From NCBI GenBank assembly GCA_900546115.1, contig URBQ01000016.1, positions 1 through 54,176 on the forward strand: a DNA stretch of 54,176 nt. The letters are read 5' to 3'. Below the pieces are notes generated by a model, which was given only the letters and a program-made list of their open reading frames with translations, was not told the DNA's origin and searched no databases. Position 1 is the stretch's first letter. Every line of letters starts with the position of its first letter. Positions 42,111 through 50,226 of the stretch are shown here, in pieces. Made by a program: the position numbers and the translations under genes. This stretch comes from an uncultured Collinsella sp. (lineage in GTDB: Bacteria > Actinomycetota > Coriobacteriia > Coriobacteriales > Coriobacteriaceae).

Positions 42111-42485
42111 TTGGCCCGTATTAATGGTGTCGACCTCCCGCGTGAGAAGCGCGTTGAGATCGGTCTGACCTACATTTACGGCATCGGCCGCACCACTGCG
42201 ACGAAGATCTGCGTCGAGTGCAACGTTAACGTGGATACGCGCGTTAAGGACCTCACCGAGGATGAGGTTAACGCCATCCGCGATTATATCGATAAGAACC
42301 AGATCATGGTTGAGGGCGACCTCCGCCGTGAGCGCAACCAGAACGTCAAGCGCCTTATGGACATCGGCTGCAACCGCGGCCTTCGTCACCGCAAGGGCCT
42401 CCCGGTCCGCGGCCAGCGCACCCACACTAACGCTCGTACCCGCAAGGGCCCGAAGCGTCAGATCGGTGCTAAGAAGAAGAAATAA
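42111..42485 (+). CDS. rpsM: 30S ribosomal protein S13
   Basis: 124 aa. Start is TTG 42111, giving the family N-terminus MARINGVDLPREKR, with GAGAGGAG upstream. Ends with RGQRTHTNARTRKGPKRQ and a lysine tail. S13 contacts the P-site tRNA and the inter-subunit bridge. A TTG start may lower its translation rate. Confidence 0.96.
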   Translation: MARINGVDLPREKRVEIGLTYIYGIGRTTATKICVECNVNVDTRVKDLTEDEVNAIRDYIDKNQIMVEGDLRRERNQNVKRLMDIGCNRGLRHRKGLPVRGQRTHTNARTRKGPKRQIGAKKKK

Positions 42486-42499
42486 GGAGCGCTAGATAG

Positions 42500-42904
42500 A
42501 TGGCTACTGCTAAGAAGAACGTTCGCGCTGCCCGTCTGAAGCGCGCGGACCGTAAGAACATTTCCGTGGGCCAGGCTCACATTCGTTCTACGTTTAACAA
42601 CACGATCGTTTCGATCACCGATCCCCAGGGCAACGTCATTTCCTGGAAGTCGGCTGGCCAGGTGGGCTTCAAGGGCTCCCGTAAGTCCACGCCGTTCGCT
42701 GCCCAGATGGCTGCCGAGGCTGCTGCCAAGCAGGCCATGGAGCACGGTATGAAGAAGGTTTCCGTCTTCGTCAAGGGCCCCGGCTCCGGTCGTGAGACCG
42801 CCATCCGCTCCCTCCAGGCTGCTGGCCTCGAGGTCTCGAGCATCCAGGACAAGACCCCCATCCCGCACAACGGCTGCCGCCCCAAGAAGCGTCGCCGCGT
42901 GTAA
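42500..42904 (+). CDS. rpsK: 30S ribosomal protein S11
   Basis: 134 aa. Contains AHIRSTFNNTIVSITD, and ends with TPIPHNGCRPKKRRRV. S11 forms the platform of the 30S subunit. It sits 14 nt after rpsM. Confidence 0.96.
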   Translation: MATAKKNVRAARLKRADRKNISVGQAHIRSTFNNTIVSITDPQGNVISWKSAGQVGFKGSRKSTPFAAQMAAEAAAKQAMEHGMKKVSVFVKGPGSGRETAIRSLQAAGLEVSSIQDKTPIPHNGCRPKKRRRV

Positions 42905-42923
42905 CTGAAAGGATCGTATCAAT

Positions 42924-43520
42924 ATGGCAATCGACAGGACTCCTGTTCTTAAGCGCTGCCGTCAGCTCGGGATCGATCCCGCTGAGCTCGGTTACAGCAG
43001 CAAGAAGGAATCTATCCGTCAGCCCAAGCGCCGTCGCAAGGAATCTGAGTACGGCATGCAGCTGCGCGAGAAGCAGAAGGTCAAGTTTATCTATGGCGTT
43101 CTGGAGAAGCAGTTCCACGGCTACTTCAACAAGGCCCGCAAGATGAACGGCGTCACCGGTGAGAACCTCATGATCATCCTTGAGTCTCGCCTCGACAACG
43201 TTGTCTTCCGTCTTGGCTTCGCCCGTACCCGCAAAGAGGCTCGTCAGTCCGTCCGTCACGGCCACTTCACCGTGAACGGCAAGCGCGTGGACATCCCGTC
43301 CTACCGCGTCAAGGCCGGCGACGTCGTCGCTGTCGGCGAGAAGTTCCGTGACCTCCTCCCCATCAAGGAGGCCCTGATTTCTTCCGAGCGCTTTGAGGTC
43401 CCTGGCTGGCTCGAGGTCGATATCGAGAAGCTGTCTGGTAACGTGCTCGCTCTGCCGACGCGTGAGCAGATCAGCGGTGATATCAACGAGCAGCTCATCG
43501 TCGAGCTCTACTCTAAGTAG
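42924..43520 (+). CDS. rpsD: 30S ribosomal protein S4
   Basis: 198 aa. Short N-terminal form without the zinc cysteines (starts MAIDRTPVLKRCRQLGID). The S4 RNA-binding domain has ESRLDNVVFRLGFARTRKEA and VRHGHFTVNGKRV. A primary 16S rRNA binder; S4 also regulates the alpha operon in E. coli. Confidence 0.96.
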   Translation: MAIDRTPVLKRCRQLGIDPAELGYSSKKESIRQPKRRRKESEYGMQLREKQKVKFIYGVLEKQFHGYFNKARKMNGVTGENLMIILESRLDNVVFRLGFARTRKEARQSVRHGHFTVNGKRVDIPSYRVKAGDVVAVGEKFRDLLPIKEALISSERFEVPGWLEVDIEKLSGNVLALPTREQISGDINEQLIVELYSK

Positions 43521-43552
43521 TCCATCCGGGCTGCTGAGGCTGGAGGTAATAC

Positions 43553-44494
43553 ATGTCAGAATTCATTAGGCCTCAGGTTCAGGTCGAAGAGATCAACGAG
43601 ACGTCTGCTCGTGTCTCCGTCGAGCCGCTCGAGCGTGGTTACGGCGATACGCTGGGTAACTCCCTTCGTCGCGTTCTTCTGTCCTCGCTCGAGGGTGCCG
43701 CCGTCGAGGCTATTCAGATCGATGGTGCGCAACACGAGTTCATGACCATCCCTAACATGGTCGAGGATGTCACCGACATCGTCCTGAATGTCAAGGGTCT
43801 TGTCTTCAGGGCTCTCGGCACGACCGACGAGGCGACCGCCACCATCTCGGTTGACGGCCCCTGCGAGGTCACCGGTGCGGACTTCTTTATTCCGTCCGAG
43901 TTTGAGCTGGTCAACCCCGAGCAGCACATCGCTACGCTCACCGAGGGTGGCCATCTCACCATGAGCATGCGCATCGGCTATGGCCGCGGCTATGTCTCTG
44001 GCGAGGCTAACAAGCGCGACAACGATCCCATCGGTGTGATCCACGTCGACTCGCTGTACTCGCCGGTTTCCCGTTGCGCCAAGCTCGTTGAGGCTTGCCG
44101 TGTCGGTCAGCACACCGACTACGACCGCCTTGTCCTCGAGATCGAGACCAACGGCTCCATCGCTCCGCGCGACGCCGTGGTCCAGGCTGCCAATATCATC
44201 AACCAGCATATGGCTGCCTTTATGAACCTTGCCGAGACCCCCGAGGTCGAGGAGGAGGCTTCGATCTTCGCTCCCGAGGTCACCAACGACAACGCCGAGC
44301 TGGACAAGCAGATCGAGGATCTGGACCTTTCCGTCCGTTCCTACAACTGCCTTAAGCGCGCCAGCATTCACTCGGTCCGTCAGCTCGTTGAGTTCTCGGA
44401 GAACGATCTGCTTAACATCCGTAACTTCGGTGTTAAGTCGATCGAGGAAGTGAAGGACAAGCTTGAGTCCATGGGCCTGAGCCTGAAGGCTTAA
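43553..44494 (+). CDS. rpoA: RNA polymerase alpha subunit
   Basis: 313 aa. The N-terminal assembly domain has LERGYGDTLGNSLRRVLLSS and the dimer-forming parts. An acidic linker leads to the C-terminal DNA-binding domain, LSVRSYNCLKRASIHSVRQL and GVKSIEEVKDKL, which contacts UP elements and activators. GGAGGTAA precedes the ATG. Confidence 0.97.
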   Translation: MSEFIRPQVQVEEINETSARVSVEPLERGYGDTLGNSLRRVLLSSLEGAAVEAIQIDGAQHEFMTIPNMVEDVTDIVLNVKGLVFRALGTTDEATATISVDGPCEVTGADFFIPSEFELVNPEQHIATLTEGGHLTMSMRIGYGRGYVSGEANKRDNDPIGVIHVDSLYSPVSRCAKLVEACRVGQHTDYDRLVLEIETNGSIAPRDAVVQAANIINQHMAAFMNLAETPEVEEEASIFAPEVTNDNAELDKQIEDLDLSVRSYNCLKRASIHSVRQLVEFSENDLLNIRNFGVKSIEEVKDKLESMGLSLKA

Positions 44495-44524
44495 TGCTTC
44501 GCATATTTGAGGAGAAACTAGACC

Positions 44525-44992
44525 ATGCGTCACAACGTTAAGAAGGGCCTGAAGCTCGGCACCGATGCGAGCCACACCAAGGCCATGAAGAAGAGCCTGG
44601 CCAAGGCCCTCTTCGAGAACGACCGCATCAAGACCACCGAGACCCGCGCTAAGGCGCTGCGTTCGGTCGTCGACCCGATCATCACCTGGGCCAAGAAGGG
44701 CGACCTGCACTCTCGTCGTCTGGCCATCGCCAAGCTCGGCGATAAGCAGCTCGTTGCCGAGATCTTCGACAAGGCTGCCCAGGGCATGTGGCAGGACCGC
44801 AACGGCGGTTACACCCGCATCATGAAGCTCGGCAACCGTAAGGGCGACAACGCTCCTATCGTTATCATGGAGCTCGTCACCGAGCCTTGCACGCCTAAGG
44901 CCAAGAAGGCTGCTCCGGCCCCCAAGAAGGCCGCTGCTCCCAAGAAGGTCGAGGCCGTCGAGGAGGCTCCTGCTGAGGAGACCGCTGAGTAG
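44525..44992 (+). CDS. rplQ: 50S ribosomal protein L17 with Ala/Lys-rich tail
   Basis: 155 aa. The core (residues 1-120) starts MRHNVKKGLKLGTDASHTKA and has ITTxxRAK-like KTTETRAKALR. Beyond it is an Ala/Pro/Lys then Glu-rich extension (KKAAPAPKKAAAPKKVE, EEAPAEETAE), as in many actinobacterial L17 proteins. Followed by a strong terminator that ends the operon. Confidence 0.95.
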   Translation: MRHNVKKGLKLGTDASHTKAMKKSLAKALFENDRIKTTETRAKALRSVVDPIITWAKKGDLHSRRLAIAKLGDKQLVAEIFDKAAQGMWQDRNGGYTRIMKLGNRKGDNAPIVIMELVTEPCTPKAKKAAPAPKKAAAPKKVEAVEEAPAEETAE

Positions 44993-45018
44993 ACAATCCG
45001 TCTGCATAGGCTATATTC

Positions 45019-45049
45019 GAGGGGTACGTTCGCGTACCCCTCTTTTTTT
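45019..45049 (+). terminator. Strong intrinsic terminator of the spc/alpha operon
   Basis: GAGGGGTACG (45019-45028), TTCG tetraloop, CGTACCCCTC (45033-45042), then seven T. It lies between rplQ and truA. Confidence 0.95.
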
Positions 45050-45084
45050 GTCGCGATACCGTTGATTGTTTGTTGGGAGCGCCC

Positions 45085-45909
45085 ATGACCGCGCCGTCTG
45101 ATTTCAATTCGATTCCTGAGCTCGATGCCACGCTTGTATTCTGTGTTGCCTATGATGGCTCGTCCTATAGCGGATTTGCCGAGCAGCCGGGCCAGACGAC
45201 CGTTGCGGGCGAGTTGCGCCGCGCTATCGAGACGCTGCTGCGCCGCCCGATCGATCTGACGTGTGCGGGTCGTACCGATGCCGGCGTGCATGCGGTGGCC
45301 CAGTACATTAGCGTGCCCGTAACGGACGCTGAGCTTGCTCTGACGCGCCGTAGGTGGCTGAGGGCTATGGATGCCCTCCTGCCCAAAGATATCGCCATAA
45401 ACGAGGTCTACAAGGCCCGTAGGGGCTTTTCTGCCCGCTTTGACGCGCGGTCCCGTACGTATACGTACCGTATTGCCGATCGCGATGCGCGCCCCGTGCT
45501 CTCGCGCGGTGCGGTGTGGTGGCATCGCTATCCCCTCGACGTCGATGCGATGGCGGCCGCCTGCCCTGCGCTTTTGGGCGAGCAGGACTTTAAGAGCTTT
45601 TGCAAGGTTGCCTCTGCTGTGGGCAAGCCCACGCACCGCTGCGTGATGCGTGCGGAGTTTGGCCACGAGGTCGCTTTTGGCGAGGATATCCTGACCTTCA
45701 CTATCGAGGGCAATGCGTTTTTGCACTCGATGGTGCGTACCATTGTAGGAACGCTCGTGGAGATTGGCATGCATCGTCGCGATCCCCAGTGGATGCGCGA
45801 GGTTATTGACGCCCGTGACCGAACCGCTGCGGGTCCCACGGCGCCTGCCTGCGGCCTTACGTTTATGGGTGTGGATTACGGCCCCGACGAGCTTGTCGTT
45901 CTCGACTAG
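45085..45909 (+). CDS. truA: tRNA pseudouridine synthase A
   Basis: 274 aa from ATG 45085 with GGGAG upstream; TTG 45070 would add five residues. The catalytic aspartate lies in AGRTDAGVHAVAQ. GNAFLHSMVRTIVG and the end GLTFMGVDYG complete the family picture. It makes pseudouridine at positions 38-40 of tRNA anticodon arms. Separated from rplQ by a strong terminator, so it needs its own promoter or read-through. Confidence 0.94.
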   Translation: MTAPSDFNSIPELDATLVFCVAYDGSSYSGFAEQPGQTTVAGELRRAIETLLRRPIDLTCAGRTDAGVHAVAQYISVPVTDAELALTRRRWLRAMDALLPKDIAINEVYKARRGFSARFDARSRTYTYRIADRDARPVLSRGAVWWHRYPLDVDAMAAACPALLGEQDFKSFCKVASAVGKPTHRCVMRAEFGHEVAFGEDILTFTIEGNAFLHSMVRTIVGTLVEIGMHRRDPQWMREVIDARDRTAAGPTAPACGLTFMGVDYGPDELVVLD

Positions 45910-46061
45910 GGGAGTGCTCGGCGCGTCTGTGCCTTGCACATACTATGTGTGAGCTGCGCGTGTGCAACATCTGTTCTTGGCGTGCAACATGTTAGGCGGC
46001 TCGTTGCTTTTATAGCTCGGGTGTACCATGAACGACAGTTTGATTTGGTGCTATCGAGAGG

Positions 46062-47111
46062 ATGGAAAACTTGGTTCGACGTGGCTCGCATCCGCGACTT
46101 TCGGTGATCCTTGTGGTAGAAGGTTCGCCCAGCTATGCGATGCGTGCGCTCGAGAGTATCCAGAACCAAGACCTCTACGATTTGCAGATTGTCGTTGTCT
46201 GTCGCGATACTGCGCCCGGTGTGCGCCATTCGCTTCAAGTTGCTGCCGACAGGGACATCCATATTGATTTGATTGACGTCGAGGACGCGAAGCACAGCGC
46301 TTGTCTTCGTGCCGGTTTTGCTGCCTCGCGCGGCTCTCAAATCATCGCTATGAACGCCGATGAGTGGTTTGCTCCGCAGTCCCTTTCCAAGATGGTCGAT
46401 ATCGCGTGCGATACTGCGGCAGACATAGTGTTCCCCACGGTGTCGCTCGACCGCTATGATGCACATCGAGAGCGCCATTCGCGTGTCTTGGATGCTGCCT
46501 CTATTGCCATAGAAGACGAGTCTTCTATGGTGACTGGGCTGCCCCAGTTGATTTTGGGCGGCCTAGTCGCTCAGACCTCTGGCGTGATGTATAGCCGTCC
46601 GCTGTTTGAGGCATGCCTGTCGCGCGGCAAGGCGTACCGTACGGTTGAGTTTATGGCTTATGCGCTCTCGCAGGCACGATTCGTGTCCGGCTGCGGCGAC
46701 GCTTGTTTCCACGCGGCGGCACCTAAGCTTACAGATGCCTTTGATCCCACCATGTATGCCAGGATATCCGATGACACTCGAGCGCTCGACGAGCTTGCGG
46801 ACTCACTCTCGGAAGCAGATAGCGGTGGTCGGCTCAAGCTGGCAAGCCAAAAGTTCTACTTTGCCGGACTGGTCGCCTGCATCGAGAATTTGTGTCTGAG
46901 CCCGCATGGGGTGTCGTCAATCGAGCGTTCCGCCCGCATGCGTGATATGCTCGAGGCGCCTCGAACCCGTCAGATGGTCGCCGCGCTCAAGGATAACCAT
47001 CGGGGACTCGGTCTGTTGTTTGGGCCGATCGCCAGCGCCAAGCCCGCGCGCTGCGTGATGTGTACGCATCTGGCAGCTTTTCTTAACCGGACGGGCGCAA
47101 AAACCGCCTAA
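46062..47111 (+). CDS. GT2-family glycosyltransferase-like protein
   Basis: 349 aa. LSVILVVEGSPSYAMRALESI opens a GT-A fold, and the segment IIAMNADEWFAPQSLSKMV supplies the D-x-D-like position. The C-terminal half has no motif I recognise. GT2 enzymes transfer sugars to glycans or lipids; the donor and acceptor here are unknown. The GAGAGG is too close to ATG 46062 and better spaced for TTG 46071, so the start is uncertain. A 79-codon frame from 46028 overlaps in another frame and is probably spurious. The gene is not clearly linked to neighbours. Confidence 0.65.
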   Translation: MENLVRRGSHPRLSVILVVEGSPSYAMRALESIQNQDLYDLQIVVVCRDTAPGVRHSLQVAADRDIHIDLIDVEDAKHSACLRAGFAASRGSQIIAMNADEWFAPQSLSKMVDIACDTAADIVFPTVSLDRYDAHRERHSRVLDAASIAIEDESSMVTGLPQLILGGLVAQTSGVMYSRPLFEACLSRGKAYRTVEFMAYALSQARFVSGCGDACFHAAAPKLTDAFDPTMYARISDDTRALDELADSLSEADSGGRLKLASQKFYFAGLVACIENLCLSPHGVSSIERSARMRDMLEAPRTRQMVAALKDNHRGLGLLFGPIASAKPARCVMCTHLAAFLNRTGAKTA

Positions 47112-47122
47112 ACGGCTCATTA

Positions 47123-47150
47123 CGAAACAAACTTGCATAGAATTGTTTCG
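47123..47150. promoter_or_regulatory. Perfect 8-bp inverted repeat after the glycosyltransferase-like gene
   Basis: CGAAACAA (47123-47130) and TTGTTTCG (47143-47150), 12 nt apart, 11 nt after the stop codon. Either a weak terminator hairpin or an operator of the argR promoter region. Confidence 0.4.
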
Positions 47151-47195
47151 AAATGCGTTCTTATACACAAAAGCCTTCAAATAGCGTTAAACTAT

Positions 47196-47210
47196 TCAAT
47201 CACTGATTGA
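47196..47210. promoter_or_regulatory. Possible ArgR operator upstream of argR
   Basis: TCAATCA-C-TGATTGA is a perfect 15-bp dyad 34-48 nt before the argR start. It resembles half-sites of ARG boxes, and self-repression is common in ArgR. TAAACT just upstream could be the -10. Confidence 0.5.
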
Positions 47211-47243
47211 TTGTCTCCGCCATCTTTTGGAGAGAGGGTTTGT

Positions 47244-47681
47244 ATGGCTAAAAAACGCAATGGGCGCCAGGATGCCATTAGAGATATTGTGCGCAATAAG
47301 GATGTCCGCACGCAGCGCGTGCTGGTCGATGAGCTCCGTGCTATGGGCTTTGATTGCACGCAGGCGACTGTCTCTCGCGATATTGCCGATATGGGGCTGC
47401 GTAAGCTCCCTGAGGGCATCTATGTTCTGGCAGAGGACCTGCACCTGCAGCGTATGGTTTCCGAGCTCGTAACGGGCGTTCTGCGTACTGATAATCTGGT
47501 AATGATCAAGGCTCAGCCTGGCACGGCTTCCGGCATCGCCGCCGCCGTTGATGCGGCAGAGTTACCCGATGTGCTTGGCTCGCTTGCCGGCAACGATACG
47601 ATTTTGGTTATTGCCCAGACGGCCGAGGACGGCGAGCGTCTCGAGGCGCTGATCAATAAGTTGAGCAATTCTCGCAAGTAG
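47244..47681 (+). CDS. argR: Arginine repressor ArgR
   Basis: 145 aa from ATG 47244 with GAGAGGG upstream. N-terminal winged helix: RQDAIRDIVRNKDVRTQ and CTQATVSRDIADMGLRK. The C-terminal oligomerisation/arginine-binding domain has GTASGIAAAVDAAELPD and GTIAGNDTI-like LAGNDTILVI. It represses arginine biosynthesis or activates catabolism when arginine is bound. No arg genes are adjacent. A dyad in its promoter suggests autoregulation. Confidence 0.93.
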   Translation: MAKKRNGRQDAIRDIVRNKDVRTQRVLVDELRAMGFDCTQATVSRDIADMGLRKLPEGIYVLAEDLHLQRMVSELVTGVLRTDNLVMIKAQPGTASGIAAAVDAAELPDVLGSLAGNDTILVIAQTAEDGERLEALINKLSNSRK

Positions 47682-47732
47682 GTGTGCGGGTCGTGCGCTC
47701 GGCATTGTGTGCGCTGACATAGTGGCTTGTAA

Positions 47733-47763
47733 GGGGCATCGACGTTGGTCGGTACCCCTTTTT
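47733..47763 (+). terminator. Intrinsic terminator after argR
   Basis: GGGG-CAT-CGAC (from 47733) pairs with GTCG-GTA-CCCC (to 47758), then TTTTT. Confidence 0.8.
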
Positions 47764-47806
47764 GTTTGCCGGTATAAAGACCGCCCACCAGGTCGCTTCA
47801 AACTAA

Positions 47807-47843
47807 AAGGCCCCGAGCAGTTCAATAAGCTGCTCGGGGCCTT
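47807..47843 (-). terminator. Intrinsic terminator of the penicillin-binding protein gene
   Basis: AAGGCCCCGAGCAG (47807-47820) and CTGCTCGGGGCCTT (47830-47843) are perfect 14-bp arms. On the minus strand TTTTAGTTT follows. It lies 23 nt after the PBP stop and could act in both directions. Confidence 0.9.
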
Positions 47844-47865
47844 GTTGGCTTTAGTCGCGTACTTC

Positions 47866-50064
47866 TTAGCCGACCGTATCGTCAGGCGTGGGCGAGGGGT
47901 CGGGAGTGGGCGTAGGCGTAGGCGTGCCGCCATCGCCGCCGGTCGAACCACCAGTGGAGCCGCCCGTCGAGCCACCGGTCGTACCGGTGCCGCCGGTGGT
48001 GTCGCCGCCCGTGGTCTCGGTGGTCGTGGTCGTCGTGGTAGTCGTTGTGGTGGTTTCCTCTTCCTCTTCCTCTTCGTCCTTGTCCTTGTCGTCGTTCTCC
48101 GACTTCTTGGTGTTGTTGGTGCCGTAGAACTTCCAGACGCTGTTGTTCTTGTAGGTGGGCTCCGTTCCGGTCGCAAACTCCTCGCGCTCGGTACCGGTCA
48201 GAACGGTGTTCATAAACCGCTTAAAGACAGGCAGGTTGGTGCTGTCTCCCAGCAGGTCCGTGCCGTACTTTTGGATGGGGATCTCGCCCGCGGAATAGCC
48301 GGTCCACAGGGCGCATGCCAGCTGCGGGGTATAGCCGCAGAACCACAGGTTGGTGGTGTTGTCGGTGGTGCCCGTCTTGCCGGCATAGGGCTGGTTGACA
48401 CTCAGGGCGCCGGCAGCACCCGTACCGCTGCCCTTCATGACGCCGGACAGAACATCGGTGACCGCGGCGGCCTCGCCCTCGGTAAGCACCTGTGAGGGAT
48501 TGTCGGTGTGCTGGTACAGCACCGAACCGGTACGAGAATCAATCTCGGTGATGGCGATCGGCTGGCGATAGTAGCCGCCGTTGGCAAACGTCGCGTAGGC
48601 GGCGGCCATCTCGAGTGGCGAGATCGAGCCGGTGCCGAGCGTCATGACGGGAACGTCCTCGATGTTGTCCTTGGCGGGGTCGATGCCGAGCTTTTTGACG
48701 AGCGAGATGATCTTGCTGTTGCCGACGGCTTCCGCCACCTGGATGTAGCCGGTGTTGGAGGAGTATGCCGTCGCCTGCTTAAGCGTGATGTTGCCGTAGC
48801 TCTGGTTGGCGTAATTTTGGACCTCGGTCGTGGTGCCCTTGGCCTTGAGCGGCGAGTTGCAGTTGAGGGTGACGTTGGGGTTCATGCCGTTTTGGATGGC
48901 AGTTGCCAGCGTAAAGGCCTTAAAGGTGGAGCCGACGGGACGCTTGGCCGTGGCATGGTTTACGTGGTTCTCGTCGGCGTTGTAGTCGTAGCCGCCCACC
49001 ATGCACTTGATGTAGCCGGTCTTGGGGTCGACGACGACCATGCCCATGTCCAGGCCGTCAAGCGAGAGCGTGTCGAGCTGCTCGCGGACGGCATTCTCTG
49101 CCACCTGCTGCATCGTGGGGTCGATGGTGGTCTTGACGGTCAGGCCGCCCTTAAAGAGCACGTCGGTCGAGAACTCCTGCTCCAGCAGCTGCTTGACGTA
49201 GGAGACAAAGTAGGGCTGCGAGTATACGTCGACGCCGCTGCCCGAGATTTCGGTCACATTGAGGGTGATGGGCTCGGCCTGTGCGGCATCGTGCTCCTCC
49301 TGGGTGATGTGGCCCAGGCGCAGCATGTTGTCGAGAACCTTGTTGCGGCGAGACAGTGCCAGATCGGGATTGACCGTGGGGTCGTACTGCGAAGGCGAGT
49401 TGGGAAGGCCGATGAGTAGCGCGGCCTCGCTCAGGGTGAGGTCGGCGGCGCTCTTGGACAGATAGGTCTCGGCTGCGGCCTCGATGCCGTAGGCGCCGTG
49501 GCCGTAATAGATGGTGTTGAGGTACATCATGAGGATCTCGTCTTTGGAGTACATGTCCTCCATCTTGATGGCGATGTAGGCCTCGCGCACCTTACGCTCA
49601 ATGGTCGAGTCGAATTGCTCCTCCTGCAGGATGGTGTTGCGCACAAGCTGCTGGGTGATCGTCGAGGCGCCTTCGTGCCCGCCGCCGAGGGTTGCCACCG
49701 CAGCACGCGCGATACCCCACAGGTCGATACCGCCGTGCTCGTAGAAGCGCTCGTCCTCGACGTCAACGGTGCCCTGCAGCACGTAGGGGGAGACCTCGTC
49801 CTTGGTGATGGACTTGCGGTTTTGCGTGTAGAAGCTCGCGATCTTGTTGCCGTTACAGTCGACGATCTCGGTGGGCTCGCTCACCAGATACGCGTTGGCG
49901 TCGGTGTAGTCGGGCAGATCGGACAGCCAGCGGTTGACGTTACCGACCATGCCGATGCCAAACGCCACGCCCGCAATCAGCAGAAAGCCCAAAAACGAGA
50001 GCAGGATTATGGGCAGGGCGTGCGTCTTTGAACGGCTGTGTCCCTGTCGTTGGCGAGGACCCAT
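47866..50064 (-). CDS. Class A penicillin-binding protein (PBP1-type)
   Basis: 732 aa from ATG at 50064, set by CTGGAGG upstream. One N-terminal membrane helix (LPIILLSFLGFLLIAGVAFG). The glycosyltransferase GT51 domain has DERFYEHGGIDLWGI and GGHEGASTITQQLVRN. The transpeptidase domain has PVGSTFKAF (S-x-x-K near residue 377), SSNTGY (S-x-N) and GKTGTTDN (K-T-G). It polymerises and cross-links peptidoglycan. The tail beyond residue 650 is low complexity: a glutamate run, a threonine run, TGGS repeats and a TPTP end, likely a flexible cell-wall-reaching linker. Confidence 0.95.
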   Translation of the reverse strand: MGPRQRQGHSRSKTHALPIILLSFLGFLLIAGVAFGIGMVGNVNRWLSDLPDYTDANAYLVSEPTEIVDCNGNKIASFYTQNRKSITKDEVSPYVLQGTVDVEDERFYEHGGIDLWGIARAAVATLGGGHEGASTITQQLVRNTILQEEQFDSTIERKVREAYIAIKMEDMYSKDEILMMYLNTIYYGHGAYGIEAAAETYLSKSAADLTLSEAALLIGLPNSPSQYDPTVNPDLALSRRNKVLDNMLRLGHITQEEHDAAQAEPITLNVTEISGSGVDVYSQPYFVSYVKQLLEQEFSTDVLFKGGLTVKTTIDPTMQQVAENAVREQLDTLSLDGLDMGMVVVDPKTGYIKCMVGGYDYNADENHVNHATAKRPVGSTFKAFTLATAIQNGMNPNVTLNCNSPLKAKGTTTEVQNYANQSYGNITLKQATAYSSNTGYIQVAEAVGNSKIISLVKKLGIDPAKDNIEDVPVMTLGTGSISPLEMAAAYATFANGGYYRQPIAITEIDSRTGSVLYQHTDNPSQVLTEGEAAAVTDVLSGVMKGSGTGAAGALSVNQPYAGKTGTTDNTTNLWFCGYTPQLACALWTGYSAGEIPIQKYGTDLLGDSTNLPVFKRFMNTVLTGTEREEFATGTEPTYKNNSVWKFYGTNNTKKSENDDKDKDEEEEEEETTTTTTTTTTTTETTGGDTTGGTGTTGGSTGGSTGGSTGGDGGTPTPTPTPDPSPTPDDTVG

Positions 50065-50226
50065 ATATTGACCTCCAGGTATGTCGTGCCAGACGGTGGA
50101 TGTGCCGTCGGGGCAGGATGGACATAAGTTATTACACGATAAACCAAACGGGGCGCGCGAGGCCTCGTGTATGCTGGAAGACGGCATTTTTCAGAGTGAA
50201 TGCATACCTTGGTAAGGAGTTTGTCG

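Noticed and set aside
46028..46267. 79-codon frame before the glycosyltransferase-like gene
   Set aside because: It overlaps the start of the longer, better-supported gene in another frame and has no family features.
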